Program-made: the position numbers and the translations under genes | In this document: piece by piece, positions 12,101 to 24,404 of the stretch | How positions within the stretch are numbered: position 1 is the first letter of the stretch | Layout of the letters: each line of letters starts with the position of its first letter | The notes under the pieces: generated by a model | What the model saw: the letters and a program-made list of their open reading frames with translations, nothing else | Database searches by the model: none | Told to the model about the DNA's origin: nothing | Assembly: GCA_015227615.1 (NCBI GenBank) | Contig: JAALGZ010000015.1 | Location: 583,001-647,000, forward strand | Reading direction: 5' to 3' | DNA length: 64,000 nucleotides | From: Labyrinthula sp. Ha | Lineage: Eukaryota; Sar; Bigyra; Labyrinthulida; Labyrinthulaceae

Positions 12101-13555
12101 CCCCATTGACTTGGTTGCAAAGCTCTTGGACCTGATACTTTTCTCGTTTTCTCAAAGTTGGAGACGATCCGTGTCAAGTGACCCAGAGACGACATGTAAC
12201 TCATCCTGTTGAGCTGCTGAGTAACACCTTTTCGATCCATACGAAACCTTTGCAGCTTCCAGTTACCTGTGCTGATGGCATAAACAAATCCTTTTGTTAT
12301 AGTTCCGCTTCGAGGAAGTTTCGAGAACATATCGAATCCATCATAAGATCCTCTTTTATTCTTTCCAATATTCTTTAACGCTTTGTCTACCGTTTTTTGC
12401 AGAGTGGAATTAAATGTTTTTAACGTATCCTCAAAAACAAAAGCCAATAGATCTCCAGCAAGTTCTAACCGTTTATTTCCATAATAATCTTTATCATCGA
12501 GAAGAGAATCATCACCATGATTATGCGCTTGGAGCAAGTAGCGCGTCATTAAGCAAAGATACTGGATTCTAGGTCTAAAATCAAAGTTGCTAATTGGAAT
12601 ATGGGTAATAAATGAGCTTGAAAGAAGGTCCAGGACTTGATCTGGAGTTCTATCAGGCTGATGGGGGTGATATTTTTTCGCTTGAGTTGATAAATATCCT
12701 AATGCGTTTTGCTGTGTCACAATTCCAAGTGAAGCGACGTCTTCGAAACAGTTGCAGAGGATCGAGGAGTTAGTTTTTCCTTTAGGCAATAGCATGGAAA
12801 GAATGGCCGCTTGAGACACTTGCTGCATACCAAAGATAACGACTAAAAGGGGTAAAGGCTTCTCAAATGAATTGTGCTTCAAGTAGAGTCTATCGTCTTT
12901 GAGTATCATGTAAGTCCTTGATTTACTGTCATGTGTCGTGGATTGCACATCACAATTTATATTACCCATCTTATCTTTCTATACCCAATAAAACAAAACA
13001 AGTATGTACTAATAAAAGGATCTTATTTCTGGACTGCTGTTCATGGATTTGAATAACTCGTTCTTTTCCCTTTACAATAAAATATCCACCTGGATCAAAT
13101 CCACATTCTCCTACATCTACTCTCTGTTTTTCATTTAGTCCATTAAGTACGCATTTTTTACTTCTGACTAAAACTGGCACTCTCCCAATTTCAACAGCTG
13201 TTTTTCTTCTAACAACAAGGCGATCACCAAGTTGCTTGGAATATCTAATATCTACAAGTAACGGAGCGCTGTAAGTTAGATTTCGCAATCTACACTCATT
13301 AGGAGTGGTTTTTCTATATGTGTTTTCGTAGTTAATGGAGGGTTGAGTTAAGTAGATGTTGTCATATTGAAGAAAGAACTCAGGCTTTTCCTCGGAACGT
13401 ACTTCTCTATTGGTAACAGCTTGAATAATTTGCTTTAATTCGACAGAGACCAAGTGATTATAGCTATTTATGTGTTGGTGGAGAACTTCAGTGAATGACG
13501 GTATAATTTTGTGAGGCTCTAGACTTGCTTCTGGGATATCTTTGTGGTTCTTCAT
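9174..13555 (-). CDS. RPC2: RNA polymerase III second-largest subunit RPC2 with an in-frame intein (3 exons)
   Basis: Exons 13555-13010, 12978-9812 and 9783-9174 encode 1440 residues, with introns of 31 nt (12979-13009) and 28 nt (9784-9811). The Pol III identity comes from family-typical stretches: PHECRLR-like [68 protein letters not shown] and a C-terminal zinc site CTFC...CHLC followed by the subunit end [20 protein letters not shown]. This subunit forms much of the catalytic cleft that makes tRNA and 5S rRNA. Without the 325-residue intein the protein is 1115 residues, close to the usual 1130. The start is the ATG at 13555; an in-frame GTG upstream is not credible. An alternative acceptor at 12970 would give a 40-nt first intron, but the 31-nt choice fits family length better. 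Confidence 0.95.
9907..10881 (-). other. intein in RPC2 with degenerate LAGLIDADG homing-endonuclease domain
   Basis: A 325-residue insertion splits the invariant RNA polymerase segment [12 protein letters not shown]. It starts with Cys1 ([17 protein letters not shown], splicing block A), has a block-B-like TTVNH at residues 66-70, and ends [13 protein letters not shown] before the extein serine (blocks F and G). Self-splicing by Cys1, terminal Asn and Ser+1 is therefore plausible. The penultimate residue is Ser, not the usual His. The middle has two degraded dodecapeptide motifs, [12 protein letters not shown] near residue 124 and [10 protein letters not shown] near 214. Both lack the acidic catalytic residue at the expected site, so the endonuclease is probably dead. 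Intein insertions in eukaryotic Pol II and Pol III second subunits are an established class. Splicing itself is inferred. Confidence 0.92.
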
Positions 13556-13573
13556 TCTTCCTGTCTGTAGTAA

Positions 13574-13584
13574 TGCCACATCAT
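13574..13584 (-). promoter_or_regulatory. TGACGTGGCA-like element upstream of RPC2
   Basis: The minus strand reads ATGATGTGGCA 19 bases upstream of the RPC2 ATG. It differs by one base from the ATGACGTGGCA found at three other places in this window close to minus-strand starts. The core resembles an ACGT-type bZIP site, but that link is inference. Its orientation relative to the gene is opposite to that of the copies at 43025 and 45598. Confidence 0.35.
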
Positions 13585-13779
13585 GTTAAATGTCTCTATA
13601 AGTACAGAGGGCAAAATCTTACATACCACAGGCTAAATCGTGTATATGAAGAATAAATCCACTAGAAATGTAAATTAGCAAGTTCATAAGTAATTTCTTA
13701 CATAAATTTATTTTGTATTTCTCAATATAGGGTTATTTTTTTTTGAGTATAAGATTATATGATAATGCAGAATCTGCAA

Positions 13780-15860
13780 AGGCAGAAAGCCCAACTCTGG
13801 CAACTGTTACTCCTGCGTAAAACAGTTGCAGTGACTACGGAAGCGTGAGCTTGAGAAACTATGAAGCAAAGTATATGATCACACGTTGCTGATTAGAAAG
13901 AAGGAGAATGCATCCTACACGAACTCTCAGGGAATGAGAATAGTACAGTTCCAGAAAAGCGACTGGGTGCTAGTTACCCGAGCTTACACGATTAAAGAGC
14001 AATTTTAGGAGTGGATTCCGCTTAATGAACCATGCTTGGTAGTCGGAAGTATCTCTGAGAATGTGTACAGAGTAAAGGATGTTCATGGGAAGTTTTCGAT
14101 CATTCACTCGACGAGGTTGCTATGCTACTAACCCACAAGGTGTGTTCAACAGGAGTCTGTCATCAAGTAATATACGTCCGTTGTGGGAAACTTTCATGTA
14201 GAAGAGCTTAGAGGTATAAAATTTCTTGAGGGAAAGGTGCAGCTACTGATGCAATGGAAGGGATTACTTGAAGATGAAGCAGGCTGGGAGTCTTTGGAAA
14301 GGGTTATAGAAGATATTCCAGAGCTCACTAAGGCATACGTCTAAAAGCTAGGGCTCTCTGCGACGAAAAGTATGATCCTTGATTTTATGAAAGAATATAT
14401 TTTAGTGGTGTCTCACGTGCGACTGCAGAAGTGGAATGAAGAGGAAACACAGATATTAATGCTGTGCATTGTGAAGTATGGTGTGGGTTAGTACACAGAA
14501 ATATTGAGCAACGAACATTTAACAGAAAAGAACAAGCAATCAACTTACATGGGCACTAAAAAATTCCTTGGAGCACAGTGTATTTCAGAATACAACAGCC
14601 TCAAGATGAATGTGAAGAGAGTACGCAATGACAATCTGCAGAAATATGGGGTTGAGTTTCATGTGTAAGGGTGTAGAGTCGTATCAAGGAGTGAAAATAT
14701 TGCACGGCGATTCTTTAATTTAGTGTGATATACACAGCTTGATCCAAGTGTACAGATACCGTCTCATCAAAGGAATGTAAATGCAACCGAGCGAGAGTAG
14801 TTACTGCGCTTTTTGATGAAAGTCAAGGGAGGAAGCAACGAGGTCTTCAGAAAAATAACACCTATTGCTGACTTAGAGTTGGAAATAAAGCGATTGCTTA
14901 AAGCTGTTATCTGCGACAGAAAAGAAGCTAAAACTCCCAAGGTGTAACTTAATGCAGCACTGTTTCTTTGTACAGATGGCGATCCGAGGTTCAAGATGTT
15001 GTTAAGCCTCGTTACGTGTCGGAGAGGCACGATGGTTTCATCCCACCAAGAATCGGTGAGTCACAAGAGTATAGCAGTTGAAACCATGGAGAGATAGTTA
15101 CAAGGCAGCTGATCGTTCTGAGGAAAACCTGGAGAGTTAAGGCCGATTTTAGTTAGATTACGTGGGGAAACTTACTCGTGCAAGGTGTGAAGAAGGGCGA
15201 AAGAACCTTCGTTCCAGTTCTTCCAGATTCTCCATGGAAGGTGGTGCAACGGGATCCAGTTAGAGGTTTGGTGCTATAGTATTCGACGCTTCTAGATTTG
15301 GAGATTGAAATAATTCCTCTGAGGCAAATCGTCAAGAATAGATACTTTTTATTCTATATGGTGAAAGCGACGAGATATTTTGTCATGTCTTGGGCTAGGA
15401 ACCATGGTTTTGTTTTCAAGCACTCGATTTATTGGATCAAAAGGTTGCAGAACGGAAAGCTACAACCAAACATGGGCAGCTTTATCCACAGTGCCGTTGA
15501 AGAACTCCTTCTATTTAGAAAAGGTGCAGTTCACATGATGCTGCGGATACCATTTCTAGGGAATGATGTGATTAAGAGTCCTAGGATGAGAAATAGCACT
15601 AAGTTTTGGGAGAGAAAACGTAGAATTGAGAACCAGTTCATGCGGGATTGTTTTCTAGAACTATTCACCAGATATGCGAGTACTTAAAAAGGCAGAATTA
15701 CTATAGGAAATGAGCCGTCCTACACTACAGCAGTCTCGACTGTAGAATATGCACTCGTTTATGCCATATGGAGCGATGACATAAAGCCACTGCTAGCACA
15801 GAATGCTGATTTCTAGAATGGAAAGTTAGAATAGTTCAAGGTTGTGCACTGGACTAAACA
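13780..15860 (+). mobile_element. decayed Ty3/gypsy chromovirus relic with SANT-like and MT-A70-like parts
   Basis: A fossil of the 3' part of a Ty3/gypsy element. At about 13935-14140 the sequence resembles the end of a gypsy integrase (a DWVLV stretch, then ISENVYRVKDVHGKF). At about 14190-14340 it has a chromodomain (LLMQWKGL, AGWESLE). Next, about 14415-14640, comes a Myb/SANT-like stretch (WNEEETQILMLCIVKYG). At about 15210-15690 an MT-A70-type adenine methyltransferase is recognisable from a PDSPW motif, EIIPLRQI, IYWIKRLQNGKL and HSAVEELLLFRKG. All parts lie on one strand in this order. The copy is 5'-truncated: protease, reverse transcriptase and most of integrase are absent, and no LTR was seen. 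It is heavily broken (well over ten disruptions) and so probably old. The methyltransferase could alternatively be an unrelated neighbouring relic. Confidence 0.7.
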
Positions 15861-18800
15861 AAACTATTATGTAATATAGAGTCAGTAGCAAACGCGAGTC
15901 AGGCGTTAAGTTATGTATCATCGAAGAATCATAACTTCTGTGATAGAAGGCCATGAACGTGGTTTTGTAGTATAGTTGGTTCTAAGGCTGGCGACCATTT
16001 GCTATGATTGTTTCATATTCAGATAGGTTGTAGTAATATTGTGCACTGACATAGCCGTTGTTGATATAGCATTACTACACAAATTAACCGTTAACGACAA
16101 TTAAGAAAGATAAATATAAATTAGCTGTAGTTTATAGCCAGGCTTGTTTTGCGGGACAGATATTATATTGACAACTTGTATATAGTTCAATACCTTACTT
16201 TGCGCCTTATCTTTGATATTCTACTTGTTTTCAGTACGTAGTCTTTTTTATTTTACGGGTATGACGTCATTCTTTACAAACCCGCATATGGGAAGATTAC
16301 AACCAACACTGTTCATTATAGTAAGTGCCAAATCAACTATAACAATAAGAATATTACTTTCTGAAACGTTAAGGCCCCTACATAATCTTGAAGCTTCTCT
16401 TTCTCATTGATCGGTAGTCAATACACAATAAAGAAAAAAAATACTCTATGCAACAAACTTCATCATCATAAATTCTAATGAAACGAGTGTGGTCCATTAA
16501 GGAATACACAATAATAATGGTTCTTATACGTGATGTTGAGATTAAGTTTCATCTATAATAAAATTTTGATTTGGGAGGTATTTTTCTTTATCAATCCCGA
16601 TTGTCACCATTGCTTATAAGAAAGTACACAGTGAAAGAATAGATTCCAATAGTTTGAGTTAGTGTGAGTACTATTGTAGCAGTGAAACTATTTCTTCCGT
16701 AGTTTTCGCTTTTCCTATTCCTTGATTTAACCATTGATTTACCGAGAGCACGAGCCTTTAAACTAAAGAACTGGATCAATGAGGCAGAAGCAAACCAGTT
16801 ACTGCTTGCGTAGCCGACAGACGGTGAATTACTCTATCAGCATAGGAGAATTGAGAAAAGTTACATGTTCTTTTTGGATAAATTAATCTATCTGAAGATA
16901 TAATTCAACAATAGCTTGCGGGTCATCAACAAATTCAAATAAAAGGAAACGTCAAGAAAGAATTAAATGAAGCAACAATTTGCAGTATACTAAGACATAC
17001 TAGTCTTAGCGAGCTGGCAAGAGCTCAAATGAAATTCTATCTATAAAATTTTAAATTTAAGCCTTATAATTTATTTTTCCGTATTCATCAATTAAAGAGA
17101 CAAATATTTTTTTGAACTGCTGCAGTAACATACCCAGCAATCTAAATAGATGTTTTCCCCTAAGACCTCCGTACTATTAGACTAAGTTTTGTTCGCTGTT
17201 TGAGGTTTTGTGAAAAGGAATTGATCTGCGTATGGGAAGGACATAGTCCAACAATCTGGGGGATAACTGGAGAAATCTATTTACTCTATAAGAATAAGGA
17301 TTCAATTTCTCAAACATTCAGCAATGCTCATTATTGAATTAATATTTTACAAATTGAAGACCATGAAAACGACCTTTTATATAAATATATCTATCTCCTC
17401 AGCTTCTTAAATATAGTAAAAAAGTAGAGTCACTCTCAGTACGTAGCAATTTTATTTTCTTATCCGGCAAGTGTCCCATTTCTCCACATATGCCAAGCAT
17501 AGGGATAAACTTCAACTGATAGAAACAGTTCCATTGTCTCTCTATATAAGATTATAATCACTACTGTTTCTACTCCACTCTTTACAGCAACTAGACTCTA
17601 GGTTGTAAAATGTACGGTTATTTTTCTTATGCTAAGAGTGCCCTGATTTAAGCAACGTAAACAAGATCCATAAAAGTCTTAGGTCATCAACTTCGCTAAG
17701 GGAAATAAAAGGTCTATAGTTCTCTAAATCGTTCAACGTCTTAACCACCTAGAATTTCCATGATTTACTAAATGACTTAATCACGATGGTAAGATAGTAA
17801 GTATCAAATATATCTTATTTTAGCTTAACCGAATAAGGTGGTTACAGTTCATATAGCTGGGCACCCTTCATATTAGAAGCAAAATTTTCTGCTAGAAGCA
17901 TATGTTGAGTTGGACATCTAATAGGGCAATAAAAAACTATTTCTGAAACTGATCACTATGAGCTTCAAAGTAGCATTTTAGATAGTATCGGTAAGTATCT
18001 AAATAGGTTTTGAATAGGTTTCACAATGCTAAATGTAGGTCTAGGCTTATTTTCATACAAATAAATCGGACGTATACTTCTCAAGGATACTGTGTTAAAG
18101 GTATAGAAGTATCATTAAAGCTTGTGAACTTCTTATGACGTCATGTTGGACTCTTTCTCTGCACTACTCTTCCACCTTGCTGAAAATACTTAAGGGTATA
18201 ATTCTAAACAAAACGTAGTATACAGACGAACATAAATAATATTTAGGTATCTATAGAGTGACCAATATTTATACAATGTTTTAAGCTATTTTTATTGACA
18301 ATAGATTAATGGGTAGACCTAAACGCTTCACATACGTATACTGCGTTATCGTAGCTCACCTAAATAAACCTTGATCAAGTAGTTGTTTAAATATAGTTAA
18401 ATTGAACCAACTAACTAATCTCTAAATAACGATCAAAACAATAAATGACAACAAGGGGAAACAAGGTGACTCCAGAAATAATCTGGGATGTAATATCACC
18501 ATTCTGAGTTGTCCCCCCATGGAACAGAAATGCTGTAAGTAAGCCAGGAAAAAAATGATCTGCGAAAAAAAACATAATAATATTAGTTTGTTTTCGTACT
18601 ACTTCTGAAATTATAAGTAGTTTCTTGTTCTATTTGCAAAAAACATAACTAGATCCTATGAAAATGCATATGTGGAATAAGATTAATAATTTCCCTATAG
18701 AAGAACTCGTTATTACTTTGCAAATTATGGTTCCAAATCAGGACATATAGTAGTAACATACCTATCTACTACTTAAACAATATATGCTTCGCTACCATAA

Positions 18801-21800
18801 CATGAATTCAGGGTTACTTAGATGCCAATTTATGCAGAGTTGCAAGATCTCAGATCTTTAGTTTCAACTATTTGCACGAGTTAGGTCAATAACGTAAAGA
18901 GTATAGGAATAACTTAAGAGTTAATATATAAGTTGATAATGATGCCTGTAGATATCTATAGATATAATTTATATTATGATGCATTTTGGTGTCAGAGAAT
19001 GAGTGCAAACTGTTCTTTCTTGCCAAAGTAAGAGCCTTTCTCCTAGTAAAATTATTTTGTTAATTTGTATTGCATTACAAACATGCTTGGTTTTTTATGT
19101 ATGTTTTGGTAAAGATTGTGTTTGCAAAATCCTTCCAGGCTATTAAGTTTGTTTTAGATTTCAGAATTATAAATTCATCCAAGAATACAGTCAAATATTA
19201 TTTGGGTAGAGAGTACTTGGAAAAGTACAGGTTCAAGTATAATAAACATCTTTGGGGTTTGAGAAGCAAGTATAATATTAGAGCGAAAAAGGCACTGCAA
19301 TTAAAATGTGTACTACTATTTGCGTCTAAGCCTTGTCAAAAAAGCTGTACATTTACGTTTCTTATTATTACTGAATATAATCGTACTGGAAACAATCTTC
19401 TCCTGTTTAACATGAACATCCGCTCTGTTTATTGTATCGCGACCTTAATCAATTGTCCATTATAACCACATATACTTACAATGAGATAATACTATTCATT
19501 AGCTGGTTAAACAACAATCTCTTCTGCGGTTTAATTAAAATATCATTTACTCGAAAAATAAGTATAAAGTTGCGACTAATTTATAAACTGATAGGTTATT
19601 CTTTTCTTATTCCACACAGAAATATAGCTTGTGGTCCAAAATAAAAATACCGAGAATATCTCTCGTCTAGACTCTAGATCATGTTTTGAGTTATTGTTGG
19701 CATTACATAGATTGCAATAACTGTGTTCTAAAGATACAAAGCAACACTGTCTCGTTTTTCTGGCCGGTTTTACAGAGTCCTATCTAGGAGTTCTGAATAA
19801 CACGAACAAGCTCTTTCTTTTTAGTCCAAATTATACCAATAAGACTCTGTAGGTTCCTGCATGGAATATTTTCGTATAACTTCTTTTTCTCAACGTTTAT
19901 GAAAACTGTGTCTGTAAACAATAACTGCCTCTACCATCTAAAGGCCAGTATCCCGAGTAAATGGAACCACAGGAAATATCTATCGTTTTCAATCTAAATA
20001 AGATTGGAATTTTAAATACTTTTCATAGGATTTATGAGTGATTTTTTCGAAGCCAAAGTAGAATTCTTTAAGCAAGCATAGAATGATGGGTTAAGGGATT
20101 CCCCCGCACAAATCGTTATATACGAAAATGGTTCCTAAAACCTTTTTAAGTGAACCTTTAGACTGTGGGGCTAAGACTTCCAATTCTTTGTGCACTATTG
20201 TTTTTGGCATATGTTGCACCCAATCTTGATTACTTTCGAAGCATGCTACCCTGGTCTACACCTAGGTGTTGAAAAAGTTGTTACATGTTGTAAATAGATT
20301 TGGACTCCAGCCTTGGTTTAAACACTATCTGTGCTAGGTGCATTTCCAGTTGAATATTGTCTTTCAGTAAAAGCAAGGATTCAGTGTTTACTTTTCAAAT
20401 ATTCATGTATTCTCAATCGGGTGCATTAATGGATATTATAACTGGGGATCTGATTTGATTTATTTATAATTTATCAATAAAAACTCTGTCCATTTTTTTC
20501 TTATTGATTGATTCTAATAATTTCTCAATCATTTTGATTCATTATTGATAATCGGAGCAAAATTAGAATCATTTGATAAAAGTCAAAATCCAAATTCTTT
20601 TATTGATAATTAGAATCAAGACAACTATCAACTAATTGTTGATAATTCTTATCAAATCCGAAGGCTTATCATAACACAATGATGTGTAACTATTGTTCTT
20701 TAATGGCCATTGTAAGAACGATTGTTTCGAGCCTAATTAAGACCATTATGGTCTTTTCTGTTTTCTCAAGGCTCAAGAACACAATTAAGCTTTACTGATG
20801 ATTATGCGTGAAGATAGTTTTCCTCTTGAATTTGAATTGAAACTTACTTTGAGCTCTCTTTAATGTGACATGCAGTGCGAGCTAGAGAATCATGCTTAAA
20901 TGTAATTTTCATTTTGCTTCCTCTTAAAGCAATTATCAATCAGTAAGATTCACGCAGTATTGTTTAACGTGAAGTGCGATAGCTACCGGTAACTCAAAGT
21001 GTTTTGGAAAGTCGACCAAATACCATTTTTCTCCTACCAGACTAAGGTCGGAGCGAAACCCGTCCAGCTTAAACCTAAGAAAAATTGTTTGCGTGAACAA
21101 AAAAAAAATCTCATCATTAAGAACATGTAGGGTTTCCAAAAGCGAAAAATAATATTTTGCGTTCATCAACTTGAAAACGGGTTATCTTCAACTTTTTGGA
21201 GCTAATATTTAACCTAGGTGTGTACTTAATATGATCTACTTGTGATGAGACGCATTAATCTTGACCTCTATTCAACAATAATTTAGCTAAAAGCAAACAT
21301 ATAATATATGAAAGCAGCATAACTATAAAAATAAGTTTCAGATCGTGAAAAGATTTTTGAACCACGAAAGAATACCAGAATTATCGCACTTAAGGTTACT
21401 ATCTTTAATATCACGACCCATCTAAGTTTTTTCAACGTGAACAGAAAACAAATTTTGGGTAAAATTGATTTCCGATAAGCCCCGTTAACACCGATAATGA
21501 ACCGTAGTGACATAAATGACGAGTCATAGATTTGTTCCTAATATCGCGGAACGTGGTACAAAAGAACAAACGGGGTGGAAGGTATTTAATACAAAAGGAA
21601 GTTCCCAAACAGTGCTTCATATATATACAGCTTTCACTTCAAAAAAAAAGTGAAGTGTGTAATCCCAGCTTTGACGTTGATAACTTAGACGGGTTGTTTC
21701 AAGAAGAGTCAAATGGGCGTCTGTTGGAAGATTACTAGTGTTAAATAGTAGTACTGGAATCTTCCCAATCGGATTCATGGAAATATGCTGGGTTAAAACC

Positions 21801-23046
21801 GGTGCGATCAACGATATTTCCGGAATTTTGCCGTTAATGACATTAATATCTCAGACTTGTACTTCAAAGGTGTATTCTACTTGATGCAAACCGGTATATA
21901 TATACTGAGACTCGGGATGCAACATGAATTATATCTCATAGTCACTTAACTCAAAGAATAAAGAAAGAAAAACAAGAGTTTACAAGGTAATAATATAGGT
22001 TAAAGGTTTGCTAAACTTTTGAAAGCAAATTGTGAAAGTTCAAAGGTTGATGGAATTACGCAGCAGGCTTGCATAGAGTAGTTTGGGGTTGTTCATCTGA
22101 ATGGACTTATTAAACACAATCAATATCTACAATTATGGAACAGAGTCCTGGTGACAACGGCCAATTAACCTACTACTATTCTTTGGGAAACATTTAGCTT
22201 CATAACCTTTGAACATACCCAGAACTTCACCAAGAGTAATGAAGATGTTGTTATTCTGTCTTTATTTTCTAATCTTATACTTGCAAATCTCTGTCCAGGA
22301 TGCTTAAGGATAAGGGGCTTCAACTTAACAAAGCTTTCGATATTACTTCCTCTTCTAACCCCACAGAACTAAAGTCTTTTTCATTTTCTTTTTTCATAGC
22401 TAGTGGTTAGATGCGACATTCTCACGCACAGATTATTCAAAGCTTAACAATCCTACCTCGGTATAAGAGAAGGAAAGAGCAAAATAAGTTATCAACATAG
22501 GTTCAACTTAAACTTTAACTTGAATCTAACAATACTTCATAAAATCTTAGCAAAGGTACTACTTACGTGTCTTTCTAAAAACAAACTCAAAGTTTTCTTT
22601 TAAATATTCAATTCATTTATTTTCTTTTATCTTTTAATTTTACTTGACTAGTTATTACAATGGTCATCATCTAGTTTTATTTTTTTTACCAAATATTATA
22701 TCTGTCCTCAAACACACCAAAGATGCTGAATTCCTTCAATTTTTTTATATACACTCAATCTCCCCACAAGAAAAAATACAACCTCTCGAAATTTTCCCGT
22801 GTCCCGAAATGTATTGACCAGTTTTCCTTACGCAAGGTTGAGGTGATATTAACAAGAGACCCGGGATAGAAGTAACTAACCAATTGACGCACGAAGTTCT
22901 TCCAACACAGTTAATAAAGAACCTGTGTTTGGTGTGAAATGCACTGTCTTTGCGACATGCTTACATATTATGAACCTTCAAGGAAGATAAATCTACCGTA
23001 CCAATTAAACTCCTTCCTACTGGCTTTCAAAGGAAATTAGTTGTTC
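15861..23046. other. AT-rich gene-poor region
   Basis: About 7 kb without a convincing gene. Frames of 60-131 codons occur near 16213, 19070, 20936 and 21283, but none shows a domain motif or a credible composition. A dense AT-rich repeat with local inverted symmetry lies at about 20455-20665. Pyrimidine tracts and weak tandem A/T runs are common. I see no RNA gene. Confidence 0.55.
20455..20665 (+). repeat. AT-rich dispersed repeat with internal inverted motifs, copy 2
   Basis: The stretch is built from variants of TTGATAATTAGAATCA and its reverse TGATTCTAAT, in both orientations, so the single strand could fold into hairpins. Part of it (20541-20590) matches the reverse complement of 4621-4668. 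The motif density suggests a MITE-like remnant or a locally amplified repeat. No target duplication was recognised. Confidence 0.45.
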
Positions 23047-23640
23047 ATGGAGCATTCAAGAGTTTTGACATTATTTCTTTCCAAGCTTAAAGCAATTACT
23101 ACAACTACAGCTAAAAGTATAGCGTCTTGGTCACGTTGTGGATCAAAGTATGAAATAAAAAATGAAGAGAAGTTCGTTGAACAAGTGTTGAAGCATTACT
23201 TCGAGGGCAATTTGAACAGCTTCATACGTCAGCTGCACATGTATGGGTTCAAGAAATCTAGAAGCGTAACAAGCTCTCTTCCAGGAGAAGGAAACACAGT
23301 TTCTTGGAGTATTTCTCACCATTTCTTCCACCGAGACCATCCTGAGTTGATTCATAGGATCAGGAGAAAGAAGAAAAGCAAACCAGGGAGAGATTCAAGA
23401 GAAGTATCTGTGTTTCCAAGCCAGTCTTCTTCCTCTTTGTTTGCTTCAAGTGTTTTATTCCGCCGGGAAGCTGTGTGTAAATCAATCCTTGAGTTACTGG
23501 AAAACGTCCAAATTTTGCAAAACAGCATAGGTGAAAAATTTGAAGAGCTACGGAGAATAGATGAGAACCATACGCTGTCTTCAACACCGGAGTGGACTGG
23601 GAATAAATTTGGTTCCAATCCAACTTCACCACAGTTTTAA
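23047..23640 (+). CDS. heat-shock-factor-type DNA-binding protein
   Basis: A 197-residue protein with an HSF-type winged-helix DNA-binding domain at about residues 8-108. Family hallmarks are FLSKL at the start, SWSRCGSKYEI, then FVEQVLKHYFEGNLNSFIRQ with LHMYGFKK (the recognition helix region), and WSISHHFFHRDHPELIHRIRRKKK. HSFs bind nGAAn repeats and control stress genes in the nucleus. A short region at about 135-170 (ILELLENVQILQNSIGEKFEEL) may be the heptad-repeat trimerisation coil. The domain is slightly divergent: the loop ITTTTAKSIA replaces the usual spacing. The start is the first ATG in frame. At 197 residues it is small for an HSF, and coding-like sequence follows its stop, so another exon joined by a tiny intron is possible. 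Confidence 0.85.
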   Translation: MEHSRVLTLFLSKLKAITTTTAKSIASWSRCGSKYEIKNEEKFVEQVLKHYFEGNLNSFIRQLHMYGFKKSRSVTSSLPGEGNTVSWSISHHFFHRDHPELIHRIRRKKKSKPGRDSREVSVFPSQSSSSLFASSVLFRREAVCKSILELLENVQILQNSIGEKFEELRRIDENHTLSSTPEWTGNKFGSNPTSPQF

Positions 23641-24404
23641 GAAGTTTATATTTCGTTTTTGTTTATTAAGGGCTCGTTTAGAAAGAATAACAGCAGCTGA
23701 AGAAGAAAATTGTTGCGTCTCGTCAATGTTACGTTTTTCTAGAAAATATATAAATTTGTTCGTTTAATTTAAGAAAAAGGTGATTCTTATGTAGTTTAAG
23801 TGAAACTAAAAAGTAAAGGTAGATATTTAAGTTGTTCTGCATTGCTTGAGTTTTCACCCCGTGATTTGGATAAATATCATGCCACTTGGGTTTAAAATGA
23901 TAAAAATAGTAACAGCAACGAGTTTTGAACTTATTGGAGGGTCATAGTAACGGCAACTGTTTCTTAAAGACGTTTCTTTCTATCGTTGTTGATGTTATTA
24001 AAACCCTTGTTCAAGCTGTTTGTTTTGATTTGTTTTTGAGGCAGATCTACAGGAAAGAAATGATGACGCTCCGACAACAGAAAAAACAGGGAGAGCCAAG
24101 TCCAGGCTCCGCTTTGTGCTTTTCACTGAGCGGAATCTATGTGAAAATAACAGAAGACCTGTTAAGGAGGAAACTCCAATTGCCCGGAGCAAGCAATAAT
24201 CGGAAAATAAAGAGCTCTGTTGGTTGTTCTGAGGACTGTTTTCCTTCATATATCTTTTGTAAATCTTTGCTGTATCTATCTTAATCCGTCTTTGAAGGTT
24301 TTCTCGGAGTTTGGCTTCTTGTGGTAATACACCACTGTGTTATCAGAAATCACTTTGAAAAACACAGACTTTCGAAAAAAGAGGAGAGACGAGAGAAAGC
24401 ATCA
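23641..24404 (+). other. possible HSF 3' exons or 3' UTR
   Basis: This 760-base gap between two plus-strand genes is not obviously empty. If a GT-AG intron of about 37 nt starts just before the HSF stop (GTTTTAAG... to ...TATTAAG at 23674), the frame would continue with ARLERITAAEEENC. A second charged stretch lies at about 24042-24200. Neither has a recognisable domain. cDNA would decide whether they are coding; the single-exon reading stays the default. Confidence 0.3.

Noticed and set aside
11877-12378. Plus-strand frames of 66-111 codons within RPC2
   Set aside because: They are antisense shadows of the conserved polymerase exon and have no features of their own.
12970-13009. A 40-nt first intron of RPC2 using the acceptor at 12970
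   Set aside because: The acceptor at 12979 gives a 31-nt intron like the others and keeps three more residues where the family alignment needs them.
19070-19465. 131-codon frame in the 16-23 kb desert as a gene
   Set aside because: Composition follows the local AT bias, there is no motif, and no neighbouring gene structure supports it.
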